Positions 9,331-16,732 of a DNA stretch of 64,000 nt are shown here, in pieces. Under the pieces are notes generated by a model. The model was not told the DNA's origin. It did not search any database and was given only the letters and a program-made list of their open reading frames with translations. Position numbers and translations under genes: made by a program. Within the stretch, counting starts at the first letter, position 1. Each line of letters starts with the position of its first letter. The DNA comes from Marinobacter zhejiangensis (lineage in GTDB: Bacteria; Pseudomonadota; Gammaproteobacteria; Pseudomonadales; Oleiphilaceae). The stretch covers positions 124,001-188,000 of the forward strand of contig NZ_FOUE01000006.1 of assembly GCF_900114775.1 (NCBI RefSeq). Direction: 5' to 3'.

Positions 9331-11094
9331 ATGGACAGAAAAATGGAGCACCCGGAACTCATCCTGTCGCCCCGCAATGACGGTGGCTGGAACCAACTGC
9401 AAGTACTCACGCCCTGCGACAATGGCCAGCAACTGATCTGGCAGGCCGAACTGACCGGCAGCGAGCGCAATATCCTCCTAGCCGCGGAGATCGACGGCCG
9501 GAACTTCGTGGTGGCCGATCAGGCTGGCCATGTTTTTTTCGGCAACCTCGACACCCAACAATGTCGGAAAGTCTTCACCCTGCCGGTGCATGGTATCTGG
9601 GGCGCCTGTTTCCTGGATCAGGAGCGCCAGGAATTCTGGTATTCCGCCACGCTGGCTAAAGAGGGAGCCACCGACGCCCACGGAATACAGGAGGAAGTCG
9701 ACAAGCTGATGGGCTGGTCGCTACCGGATTGGCAACCGATCGCCGACATTGAACTCCCCAGCTATATTGACCACCGGACCATCGTCCGCCGCACCGATGG
9801 CTGCTTCCTGTACTACCACAGCATGGACGGCGAGCACGGTTTCTACCGCTGTAGCCCCGATTCCGGCGCAATCGAACTGCACACCTTGCCGTCGCACCCC
9901 ATACCTGACATCCACCGCAAGGAACGAGTGATGGCCTTCAGTCCGCGGCTGGGACTGGCCCTATTGCCCGCCATGGACAGGATCACCATCGACGCCGGGG
10001 GCGCGCGCCTTGGCTATGGCATGCAGCTGATTGACCTGAACAGTTTTGACATCCTTTGGTCCGACACCGTGCGCTATCTGGCCCAGCAGGCGAGCGGTTG
10101 CAACAAGGCAGAGTTCAATTGCCTGCTGAAGCATGCCCGAGGCGAAGAGGTCAACACCGGTGCACTTGAGGACGCATTGGAAGAACTGACCGAGAGTTTG
10201 AAAAGGGTGCACTTCTGCGACAACGAAGTCGCCTTCTGGCTCGGTTGGGGGGATACGTTGCAGAAAATCACCCTGGACGCTTCCGGCAAGCACGCCATCA
10301 CCCAACGATCGGCTCTCTACAAACTGCAACCGGAGCCCGCCCACTTCGGCAATCAAACTAACCCGCTGAACCACGAGGCCTATCACCTGTTTGGCTACAA
10401 CCTGAAGCAGCTCCCGGACGGTTCGCTGTTGACCATCTACTTCGGGATCGACCAGGTTGACCTGACCCATGGAACGCCCTGCCCGGCCCCGGATGGCTCC
10501 GACGATGAATGGCAGCAACTACCCTGCCGGAGCTTGCCGGAACCAGAGCTGATCCTGACCGAGCAACAGGCGCAGGCCTTCACCAACGCCGGCAAACTGA
10601 CCATTGACGTCAACTACTTCGCCCTGCCCGATGAACTCCTGGACGGCGCCCGCCAGCTTGCCAGCGCCATGCAGGATATTCCCGCCAACGCCAAGGGCCA
10701 GCGGCTGGAATTGCTGTTCTGCGACCGGGACGGCGGCGAATGGAACGAACGCCAGTTCGTGTCCCGTACCATAGAGGTGCCGGGGGTGGCGGAGCAACTG
10801 GCTACGGCAGTGCGGCTGTTCAACGCGTTCCCTGACGCCGGGTTCCTGCGCAGCGGCGACAGCCAGCCGGCGCTGTCAGACACAGTTCTGGCCCTGGCCG
10901 GACACAGCGTGGACCACCTGCCATTGCTGGCGGAGTACTTCAACGTGATCGATGGCGAGCACTGTGCTTTCTTCCACATGGAGCACACCCTGCCACTGAT
11001 CGAAGAACGCTACGGCCAGCCCGGCAGCAGTACCTACGAACCCTATCGCCAGTTCATCCAGTCGCTGCCGTGGCCATTCAATGGCGAGGAGTAA
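9331..11094 (+). CDS. uncharacterised beta-rich protein (587 aa), partner of the 1062-aa gene
   Basis: Not recognised. The N-terminal ~400 residues alternate short hydrophobic strands and turns with repeated Trp and Gly-Asp/Asn turns (NLDTQQCRKVFTL, GIWGACFLDQERQEFWYS, MDGEHGFYRCSPDSG), as in an irregular beta-propeller. The C-terminal ~170 residues are alpha/beta with acidic helices. No signal peptide and no membrane segments are seen. It starts 8 bp after the 1062-aa gene. The ATG at 9331 is used here, but the ATG at 9343 (MEHPEL) is an alternative. The 1062-aa/587-aa pair looks like a helical scaffold plus propeller, a common layout of protein complexes, but no function can be assigned. 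Confidence 0.72.
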   Translation: MDRKMEHPELILSPRNDGGWNQLQVLTPCDNGQQLIWQAELTGSERNILLAAEIDGRNFVVADQAGHVFFGNLDTQQCRKVFTLPVHGIWGACFLDQERQEFWYSATLAKEGATDAHGIQEEVDKLMGWSLPDWQPIADIELPSYIDHRTIVRRTDGCFLYYHSMDGEHGFYRCSPDSGAIELHTLPSHPIPDIHRKERVMAFSPRLGLALLPAMDRITIDAGGARLGYGMQLIDLNSFDILWSDTVRYLAQQASGCNKAEFNCLLKHARGEEVNTGALEDALEELTESLKRVHFCDNEVAFWLGWGDTLQKITLDASGKHAITQRSALYKLQPEPAHFGNQTNPLNHEAYHLFGYNLKQLPDGSLLTIYFGIDQVDLTHGTPCPAPDGSDDEWQQLPCRSLPEPELILTEQQAQAFTNAGKLTIDVNYFALPDELLDGARQLASAMQDIPANAKGQRLELLFCDRDGGEWNERQFVSRTIEVPGVAEQLATAVRLFNAFPDAGFLRSGDSQPALSDTVLALAGHSVDHLPLLAEYFNVIDGEHCAFFHMEHTLPLIEERYGQPGSSTYEPYRQFIQSLPWPFNGEE

Positions 11095-11181
11095 CTCCAT
11101 GGCACGCCTCAGCCAGTCGAATGCAACCAGGCTGACTCCCCAGGGCCGAGAACAACCTCCCAAGATGAAAGAATAGTTTCA

Positions 11182-11245
11182 ATCGTTTAACGATGACGGT
11201 GCGATAACGGCCCGGAAGTGAATGTCATCGTTACCCGTTAACGAT
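11182..11245. promoter_or_regulatory. two related dyads upstream of the motor-like operon
   Basis: Two dyads of the same ATCGTT...AACGAT half-sites are seen. One is ATCGTTTAACGAT (11182-11194), with arms ATCGTT/AACGAT. The other is ATCGTTA-CCCGT-TAACGAT within 11227-11245. Their centres are about 48 bp apart, and a TAGAAT sequence resembling a -10 box follows at 11246. They sit in the 225-bp gap before the DUF3348 gene, so they may bind a dimeric regulator. The regulator is unknown. Confidence 0.45.
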
Positions 11246-11272
11246 TAGAATAGGCCCCTTTCGTTATTGCCT

Positions 11273-11297
11273 CCGGCCCGGGAATCTCCCGGGCCGG
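11273..11297 (+). promoter_or_regulatory. GC-rich hairpin in the 5' leader of the DUF3348 operon
   Basis: A perfect 11-bp inverted repeat (CCGGCCCGGGA - ATC - TCCCGGGCCGG) ends 22 bases before the ATG at 11320. It lacks a following T-run, so it is not a convincing intrinsic terminator. In mRNA it would form a very stable hairpin close to the ribosome site and could limit translation or protect the 5' end. Purely inferred from sequence. Confidence 0.45.
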
Positions 11298-11319
11298 CGC
11301 GTTATTCAGGGGCCGCCAG

Positions 11320-12105
11320 ATGACAATTGCCCGGACAATTCCCCAAGCCGCCCCACACAGTGCCCGACTGGTGCAACTGGTGTCGGCTCTCGGCCAGACA
11401 GCCACTACCGATAGCCACGCTTGTTTTGCTGAGCGGCTCGGGCGCCTGTTTGGCCTGGCGGACACCATGGAACTGGACAGTGCCATCGGATTTCGCGCCA
11501 AGGGTCCTTTTGAAGCCGACTCTGAAAAGGCCGACAAGCTCAGGTCCGACCTGGTAACCACCCGCAGCAAGCTGATGGAAAGAGTGCGCCAGAGCTTCAC
11601 CGCCTCGCCCTCCGACACCATGCCCAGTCTGCCACCTCTGGATCAGGACCTGGAGGAAGCGGGCAACGTACCGCCGGAGCGTGCAACGTACCTGAACTTT
11701 TACTTGGCGCGACAGCGGGAGCTGGCCGCCGGCACACGTCAGCTGCGCACCCGCATCCGCACCGCCATAGCGACCACGGGCCCGGCAATGGCCCATCTGG
11801 CGCAATTGGATACCGTGTTTGATCACACCCTGGCCGGTTACACCAGCCAGGGTTTCGCCACACTGCCGACGGTACTCGAAAAACGCTTCGACGCCCTCTG
11901 GCAAAGCCGGCAACAGATGAATTTCGACCAGCAAGACCATGACCCGGCTCACTCCCCCGCACAGGGTTGGACCAAGCCCGGCGGCTGGCTCCACCAGTAC
12001 TGCAATGAAATGCAGATGTTGTTACTCGCTGAACTGGATGTTCGGCTGGAGCCCGCCATCGGTTTGCTGGAGGCATACACCAACGAGGTAAGCAACACCC
12101 CATGA
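11320..12105 (+). CDS. DUF3348-family protein, first gene of motor-like operon
   Basis: 261 aa, soluble and helical, matching by pattern and context the DUF3348 family that is found next to DUF802 and DUF2894 genes in proteobacteria. The N-terminal domain (ARLVQLVSALGQ, FAERLGRLFGLADTMELDSAI) is followed by a charged coiled region (residues ~70-170, KADKLRSDLVTTRSKLMERV) and a C-terminal helical part ending LLAELDVRLEPAIGLLEAYTNE. It overlaps the DUF802 gene by 4 bases (ATGA). It is probably a cytoplasmic partner of the membrane complex, but nothing direct is known to me about its role. The family call rests on neighbourhood plus remembered pattern. Confidence 0.72.
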   Translation: MTIARTIPQAAPHSARLVQLVSALGQTATTDSHACFAERLGRLFGLADTMELDSAIGFRAKGPFEADSEKADKLRSDLVTTRSKLMERVRQSFTASPSDTMPSLPPLDQDLEEAGNVPPERATYLNFYLARQRELAAGTRQLRTRIRTAIATTGPAMAHLAQLDTVFDHTLAGYTSQGFATLPTVLEKRFDALWQSRQQMNFDQQDHDPAHSPAQGWTKPGGWLHQYCNEMQMLLLAELDVRLEPAIGLLEAYTNEVSNTP

Positions 12106-14393
12106 CACGCCTTCTTTTTCTCCTGACCTTCCTGCTCGGCGCTGGCGTCGTTGGCTGGATCGGGCTGGGTTTTCGTGAATCGGACCCGATCGCCCTGACC
12201 GTGACCCTGCTCATCGGTGCGGTTTACGGCTTCGGGTTTCTGGAGCTGATGCACTTTCGCCGTACCACCGGCCAGCTCGACACCGGTCTGAACACCCTGC
12301 CACAAACCCGGGAGCAACTCGGCGACTGGATCGCCAGACTGCCCCCGTCTTTGCAGAACGCAGTACGTCGTCGGGTTGAAGGCGCCCCCATCGCCCTGCC
12401 CGGCCCCATGCTGACCCCCTACCTCACCGGGCTTCTGGTCATGCTGGGGCTGCTCGGCACTTTTGTCGGCATGATTGTGACCCTCGACGGCGCCGCCACC
12501 GCCCTTAACGGCAGCAGCGAACTGAGCGCCATTCGCAGCGCCCTGGCGGCACCGATTCAGGGCCTGAGCCTGGCCTTTGGCACGTCCATTGCCGGCGTTG
12601 CTGCTTCGGCAATGCTGGGACTTGCAGCAACCCTCAGCCGCCGCGACCGCACCGTCGTATCCCGCACACTTGAAAACAAGGTACGCCAGGAACTGCACCA
12701 CCTGTCCCTGAACCATCAACGGGAACAGGCCTTCACCGCCCTTCAGACACAATCACAGACGCTCCCGGAGCTGGTCACCGCCATGCAGGCCATGACCAGC
12801 CGACTGGAACAGATGAGCGAGCAACTAACCGGCACCCTGACCCGCAACCAGGACGACTTCCACACCGCAGTGTCCGCCCAGTACCAGCAACTGGCGGAGT
12901 CGGTGGCGCAATCCCTGCAGGACACCCTGCGCGACAGCAGCCGCCTGGCAGCCGAAGGCCTTACGCCCATCATGGAGCAGGCCATGGCCCAGCTTGGCGA
13001 GCAGGCTGGCCACACCCACCAGCAACTGACCGACATTACCGAGCGCCAGCTAAGCACCCTGGCACAACAGTTCCAGCACACCACGGAACAGGCGGCCACG
13101 CATTGGCAACAGGGTCTGGCTGAACAGAACCAGGCCAGCCAGGCGTTTGCCGACGACATCAGGCAGGCGCTTCAGACTCACAACGCGGATTTCCGTGACG
13201 GTGCCCAACAGGTTCTCGAACAGCTCGCCAACACACAGCAACAGCTCACCGAGCAAACCGGCAAGCAACTGGCCGACATCAACCAGCAGTTCAGCGCCAC
13301 CACAGAGCGTGCCGCCAGCAGCTGGCACAACGGCCTGTCAGAACACCAGAAAGTCAGCGCCGAGCTGGCGAAAGAGGTGGGCGAGTCCCTCAAGAGCCAT
13401 CGCGAGGAGATCCGTGATGAGGCCCGGCAAATGCTGGAACACGCAGGCGAGGTTCACCAGCAGCTGACCGACCGTACCGGAGAGCAGCTCGCACAGCTCA
13501 GCAACGAGTTCCGAGCCACCACGGAGCAGGCTGCCAATAGCTGGCACCATGGCCTCGCCGAGCACCAGAAAAGCAGCGCCGACCTGGTCCGTGACATCAG
13601 CGCGTCACTCACATCGCATAATGAGTCGTTCCAGACCACAACCCAGAGCCTGCTGAACGGCCAGCAACATGGCCTTGAGGCACTGACCGAGGCCATACGC
13701 CAGCAGCTGGGCAACCTGAACGATGAAGAACGCAGGCGTGGCGAAGCGGCGGTGCAGAGGCTGGCAGAGCTGGAAGCGACTGTCGCCAGCCACCTCACCC
13801 AGCTTGGCACGGCCCTCGAAGCCCCAATGACCCGGCTGATCGAAACCGCATCGGAAACTCCCAAGGCGGCCGCCGACGTCATTACACAACTGCGTCAGGA
13901 AATGGCCCGCAACGCCGAGCGGGACAACGAGCTCCTCAGCGAGCGTCACCGCATCATGAGCGAGCTGGATGCCCTGCTCAACAGCCAGCGTGATGCTGCG
14001 GCAGCGCAGCGCGAGGCCATCGAGACCTTGATCCGCTCCACCAGCGAAACCCTCAGTGGCGTCAGTGACACCTTCTCCGCCCAGGTCAGCGAACAGAATG
14101 CCCGGCTTGCCGATGTAGCCGATGAGGTGACCGGCAGTGCCCAGGAAGTGGCCAGCCTGAGCGATGCCTTCAGCCTCGCCGTGACGCTGTTCACCGAATC
14201 CAATGACAAGCTCCTGGCCAGCCTGACCCAGGTTGAACGTTCACTGGAAGCCTCCGCCACCCGCAGCGATGAGCAACTGGCCTATTACGTTGAGCAGGCC
14301 CGCGAGGTCATCGAGTTAAGCATGACATCGCAGAAAGACGTCATTGATGCGCTCGGTGCTCTCCGCGGCCAGCCAGCCGCCGTCACGAGCTAA
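12102..14393 (+). CDS. DUF802 protein: MotA/ExbB-like channel subunit with long repeat coiled-coil tail
   Basis: 763 aa. Four membrane segments lie at about residues 3-22, 29-50, 103-126 and 154-178. The last two carry the MotA/TolQ/ExbB signature (GLLGTFVGMIVTL, then GLSLAFGTSIAGVAASAML), as in ZorA of Zorya. The remaining ~580 residues are an Ala/Gln/Glu-rich coiled coil. Within it are three tandem 73-residue repeats (residues 307-379, 380-452, 453-525), each beginning QQLT and containing TTE-AA--W--GL-E. In known homologues this channel type sits around a MotB/ExbD/ZorB dimer and couples ion flow to rotation. Here the tail should project into the cytoplasm. It overlaps the DUF3348 gene and is followed 12 bp later by the OmpA-like partner. 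Confidence 0.85.
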   Translation: MTRLLFLLTFLLGAGVVGWIGLGFRESDPIALTVTLLIGAVYGFGFLELMHFRRTTGQLDTGLNTLPQTREQLGDWIARLPPSLQNAVRRRVEGAPIALPGPMLTPYLTGLLVMLGLLGTFVGMIVTLDGAATALNGSSELSAIRSALAAPIQGLSLAFGTSIAGVAASAMLGLAATLSRRDRTVVSRTLENKVRQELHHLSLNHQREQAFTALQTQSQTLPELVTAMQAMTSRLEQMSEQLTGTLTRNQDDFHTAVSAQYQQLAESVAQSLQDTLRDSSRLAAEGLTPIMEQAMAQLGEQAGHTHQQLTDITERQLSTLAQQFQHTTEQAATHWQQGLAEQNQASQAFADDIRQALQTHNADFRDGAQQVLEQLANTQQQLTEQTGKQLADINQQFSATTERAASSWHNGLSEHQKVSAELAKEVGESLKSHREEIRDEARQMLEHAGEVHQQLTDRTGEQLAQLSNEFRATTEQAANSWHHGLAEHQKSSADLVRDISASLTSHNESFQTTTQSLLNGQQHGLEALTEAIRQQLGNLNDEERRRGEAAVQRLAELEATVASHLTQLGTALEAPMTRLIETASETPKAAADVITQLRQEMARNAERDNELLSERHRIMSELDALLNSQRDAAAAQREAIETLIRSTSETLSGVSDTFSAQVSEQNARLADVADEVTGSAQEVASLSDAFSLAVTLFTESNDKLLASLTQVERSLEASATRSDEQLAYYVEQAREVIELSMTSQKDVIDALGALRGQPAAVTS
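13020..13676 (+). repeat. three tandem 219-bp in-frame repeats in the DUF802 tail
   Basis: Units at 13020-13238, 13239-13457 and 13458-13676 each encode 73 residues starting QQLT. They share the positions TTE(Q/R)AA, W, GL(A/S)E and S(A/Q)..., while diverging at DNA level. The fixed period and conserved aromatic Trp imply a structural repeat along a rod rather than recent expansion. Confidence 0.85.
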
Positions 14394-14405
14394 GGAGCGC
14401 AACGG

Positions 14406-15047
14406 ATGGAGGAGCTTCACGACGTTGACGGCCAGGCAACACCGGTCTGGGCCATTTTCTCTGACCTGATGGCCGCACTGGTCGGCATCCTGGTACTCGT
14501 GCTGGTGTGGGTAATTGGTGTCCAGCTCGAACTGAGCCAGTCCCTGGAACAGGAAAAACAGGCCCGCCTGGCGGAAGAACAGCGGCGCATGGCCCTTGAG
14601 CAGGCGCTGGCCGACCCGCTGGCCAGTGGCCGTATCACCTTCCGTGACGGCCGGATCGGCATCAGCGGCAACGTCCTGTTCGGACTCAATTCCGACCAGT
14701 TGCAGCCCGAAGGCAGCGAACTTCTGCAATCACTGGTGGCGCCCTTGCAGGTATACCTGAGCCAGCACGATGAACTGCTGATGGTCAGCGGCTTTACCGA
14801 TGACCTGCCAATCCGGCGTGGCAACGGCCGCTACGACGACAACTGGGGGCTATCCGCACAACGGGCACTGACCGTCACCCGAACCCTGATCGAACAGGGA
14901 ATGCCGGAAAACAGAGTGTTCGCCGCCGCCTTTGGTCCCAACCATCCGGCAGTTCCCAATGCCGATGAACAATCCCGGGCCCAGAACCGTCGGGTCGAAA
15001 TCAGCACGGTGCCGCGCCTTTCCCAGGAGAGCATGGCCAGTGAGTGA
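14406..15047 (+). CDS. OmpA/MotB-like stator subunit with membrane aspartate
   Basis: 213 aa. A short cytoplasmic N-terminus leads into one TM at about residues 16-41. Asp20 lies at its start (FSDLMAALVGILVLVLVW), matching the proton-carrying Asp of MotB, ExbD and ZorB. A short coiled linker (residues 42-70) follows, then an OmpA-type peptidoglycan-binding domain at about residues 95-205 with GFTDD, LSAQRALTVTRTLIEQG and the terminal NRRVEI motif. It should pair with the DUF802 channel in the inner membrane and grip the cell wall. It lies 12 bp after DUF802, and its stop overlaps the DUF2894 start. At 213 aa it is at the short end for this family. Confidence 0.9.
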   Translation: MEELHDVDGQATPVWAIFSDLMAALVGILVLVLVWVIGVQLELSQSLEQEKQARLAEEQRRMALEQALADPLASGRITFRDGRIGISGNVLFGLNSDQLQPEGSELLQSLVAPLQVYLSQHDELLMVSGFTDDLPIRRGNGRYDDNWGLSAQRALTVTRTLIEQGMPENRVFAAAFGPNHPAVPNADEQSRAQNRRVEISTVPRLSQESMASE

Positions 15048-15666
15048 CGGCCTCATTCAGGAGCAGGCCCGCCGCCTGGATCAACTCAAAGCCCAGGGCG
15101 CCGACGGCTACGACCCAGTCCGGTTCTGCTACCTGACTTCCCTGACCCAGCGCCTTCAGGGCCGGCCCCGGGTGAACCAGAACGTAGCCGACCGGCTGAC
15201 CGGTGCCATCGATGAGTTTGAGACCCGCTTCACCGAGTCCCAAACCCGCGCCCGGAAACCGAAAGCGGAGGCACAGGACTCCACCCCGGACCAGACCGGA
15301 CCGACCCCGTTAGCGGCACTGCTGCATGTGTTGAGGGCGCCGGACGAGACAGCCAGCGCTGACGAGATTCCTGCAGGAGGCTCTTGGCAGGTGCCGGTCC
15401 CCGTAGGTTCACTCGCCGTCGCACCACCTCGCCGTGAGCTGAAAGCCCTTGGGGAGCTGCGGGCCTTACAGGCACGACAGACCATAGAACAGCTGATTGA
15501 GGATGCCATCGCACGCACACCAGCGGACGCCGGGCCCATGAACCCGCACCGGCTGGTGACCCGGGCGCTCAAGCAGATGCGCGCGCTGTCACCGGAGTAT
15601 GCCCGCCACTTTGCGGGCTATGTCGATACCCTGCTTTGGCTGGAATACGTAGGGAAGAAAGCCTGA
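15040..15666 (+). CDS. DUF2894-family protein, last gene of motor-like operon
   Basis: 208 aa, soluble. The start is the GTG at 15040, 8 bases inside the end of the OmpA-like gene. The open frame upstream to 14932 lies within that gene and is rejected. The N-terminal helical domain (residues 1-60, LDQLKAQGADGYDPVRFCYL) is joined by a Pro/Ala-rich linker to a conserved C-terminal domain (LKALGELRALQARQTIEQLIEDAI; MNPHRLVTRALKQMRALSPEYARHF; VDTLLWLE). The pattern and place fit DUF2894, whose genes accompany DUF802. It probably acts in the cytoplasm with the stator-like complex, but its role is unknown. Confidence 0.75.
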   Translation: MSDGLIQEQARRLDQLKAQGADGYDPVRFCYLTSLTQRLQGRPRVNQNVADRLTGAIDEFETRFTESQTRARKPKAEAQDSTPDQTGPTPLAALLHVLRAPDETASADEIPAGGSWQVPVPVGSLAVAPPRRELKALGELRALQARQTIEQLIEDAIARTPADAGPMNPHRLVTRALKQMRALSPEYARHFAGYVDTLLWLEYVGKKA

Positions 15667-15669
15667 GCG

Positions 15670-16329
15670 TCACACAACGTCGGCAAACACCGCGATGTAG
15701 TGACAAACGCTTCCACCCAGGACAAACAGGTGCCAGATGGCATGCATGAACGGCACCCGGTCCAGCATGAAGAAGATCACCCCCACCGAATAGGAAATCC
15801 CACCGGCGATGATCATGTTCACGACAAATTCGGAGCTTTGGGCCAACAGCTCGTCATACGCCAGCACCATCAGCCACCCCATCACCAGATAGTTCAGCAA
15901 GTGGGCGGTTTCGTATTTTCGTGACTTGACGATCTTGAGCACGATCCCTACCACCGCGAACGTCCAGACCACCCCGAAAAGGCCCCAGCCCCAAGGGCCA
16001 CGTATCGTCACCAGCAGAAACGGTGTATAGGTGCCCGCAATCAGCAGGTAGATTGAGCAATGGTCGAAGATATTGAGGAGTGTCTTTGCCTTAACGTGCT
16101 GAATACCGTGGTACAGCGCCGAAGCCGTGTACAGCAGAAACAGACAGCCGCCGTAGATGGATACGCTGACGATCTTCCAAGGATCACCATCCAGGCTGGC
16201 CAGGGTAATCAACAACGTCGCAGCAGCCACCGCCATCAGTGCCCCAACGCCGTGGGTCAGCGAGTTCACCATCTCCTCGACGAAGGTTTGTTCCCTGACG
16301 ACAACTTGTTCATTATTCGGATCAGACAT
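15670..16329 (-). CDS. hemolysin III / PAQR family membrane protein (YqfA-like)
   Basis: 219 aa with seven predicted TMs. Family motifs are visible: MVNSLTHGVGAL near the N-terminus, SALYHG, FDHCSIYLLIAGTYTPF, and a C-terminal HAIWHLFVLGGSVCHYIAVF whose His residues form the putative metal site of PAQR/alkaline-ceramidase-like proteins. E. coli YqfA and Bacillus relatives are implicated in membrane lipid homeostasis; the name hemolysin is historical. The start is the ATG at 16329 with GGAGG eight bases upstream, so the frame extending to 16380 is not used. It converges on the DUF2894 gene with only 3 bp between stops. Confidence 0.9.
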   Translation of the reverse strand: MSDPNNEQVVVREQTFVEEMVNSLTHGVGALMAVAAATLLITLASLDGDPWKIVSVSIYGGCLFLLYTASALYHGIQHVKAKTLLNIFDHCSIYLLIAGTYTPFLLVTIRGPWGWGLFGVVWTFAVVGIVLKIVKSRKYETAHLLNYLVMGWLMVLAYDELLAQSSEFVVNMIIAGGISYSVGVIFFMLDRVPFMHAIWHLFVLGGSVCHYIAVFADVV

Positions 16330-16432
16330 CGTGAACCCTCCACTTCCTTTATTCATACCCCGTTCGTGTGTCAGTTCCATGATCCATTGGTTGAGTATGG
16401 CCTACTTTTTCGCTGATCACATAACAACCAGC

Positions 16433-16461
16433 TTGGCAAACCGGATAAACCGGCGTAAGCT
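16433..16461 (+). promoter_or_regulatory. possible sigma70 promoter for the rtcB leader
   Basis: TTGGCA (16433-16438) and TAAGCT (16456-16461) are separated by 17 bp, ahead of the tiny ORF at 16526. The -10 box is a weak match, so this is only a candidate. Confidence 0.3.
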
Positions 16462-16525
16462 TGCCCCCCAATTAATCACACACCCTGCGGCATGGCCGTC
16501 GGGTACAACGTCAAGGGAGGAAATC

Positions 16526-16558
16526 ATGTCACAACTCAAGCAGGTATCCAGTAACTGA
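16526..16558 (+). CDS. 10-codon ORF in the rtcB leader (possible leader peptide)
   Basis: The ATG at 16526 has an excellent ribosome site (AAGGGAGG, 5-6 bases upstream) and encodes MSQLKQVSSN followed by TGA. A stem-loop (TGCCTTCC/GGAAGGCA, 16562-16589) and an intrinsic terminator (16628-16661) follow before rtcB. The order tiny ORF - hairpin - terminator - gene resembles a translation-sensing attenuator. The peptide shows no run of regulatory codons, so the signal sensed is unclear. It could instead be an independent tiny gene with its own terminator. Confidence 0.45.
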   Translation: MSQLKQVSSN

Positions 16559-16627
16559 TACTGCCTTCCTCCCTATCGGCTGGAAGGCATTAAGGTCTTC
16601 CGGCGCAGTGATATGCAGAACGCATAG

Positions 16628-16661
16628 AAACCCTGGTGGACCCTGTTCATCAGGGTTTTTT
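16628..16661 (+). terminator. intrinsic terminator between the tiny ORF and rtcB
   Basis: AAACCCTG (16628-16635) pairs with CAGGGTTT (16651-16658), or alternatively CCCTG (16641-16645) pairs with CAGGG (16651-16655), followed by six Ts. It lies ~70 bp before the rtcB ATG, so rtcB needs either readthrough or its own promoter in the remaining gap. The two mutually exclusive pairings are compatible with attenuation. Confidence 0.75.
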
Positions 16662-16732
16662 CGTTTCAGGCGGTTAGCTATCCCCTCAAACGGGCTGCGT
16701 CGGCACTTAAGTTTTATGAGAAGGAATTCGTT

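Noticed and set aside
11273..11297. The GC hairpin as terminator of the 587-aa gene
   Set aside because: No T-run follows, and it is close to the start codon of the next gene, so leader structure is the better reading.
11320..15666. Calling the motor operon a complete Zorya system
   Set aside because: ZorC, ZorD and ZorE are absent; only the motor-like pair is shared in architecture.
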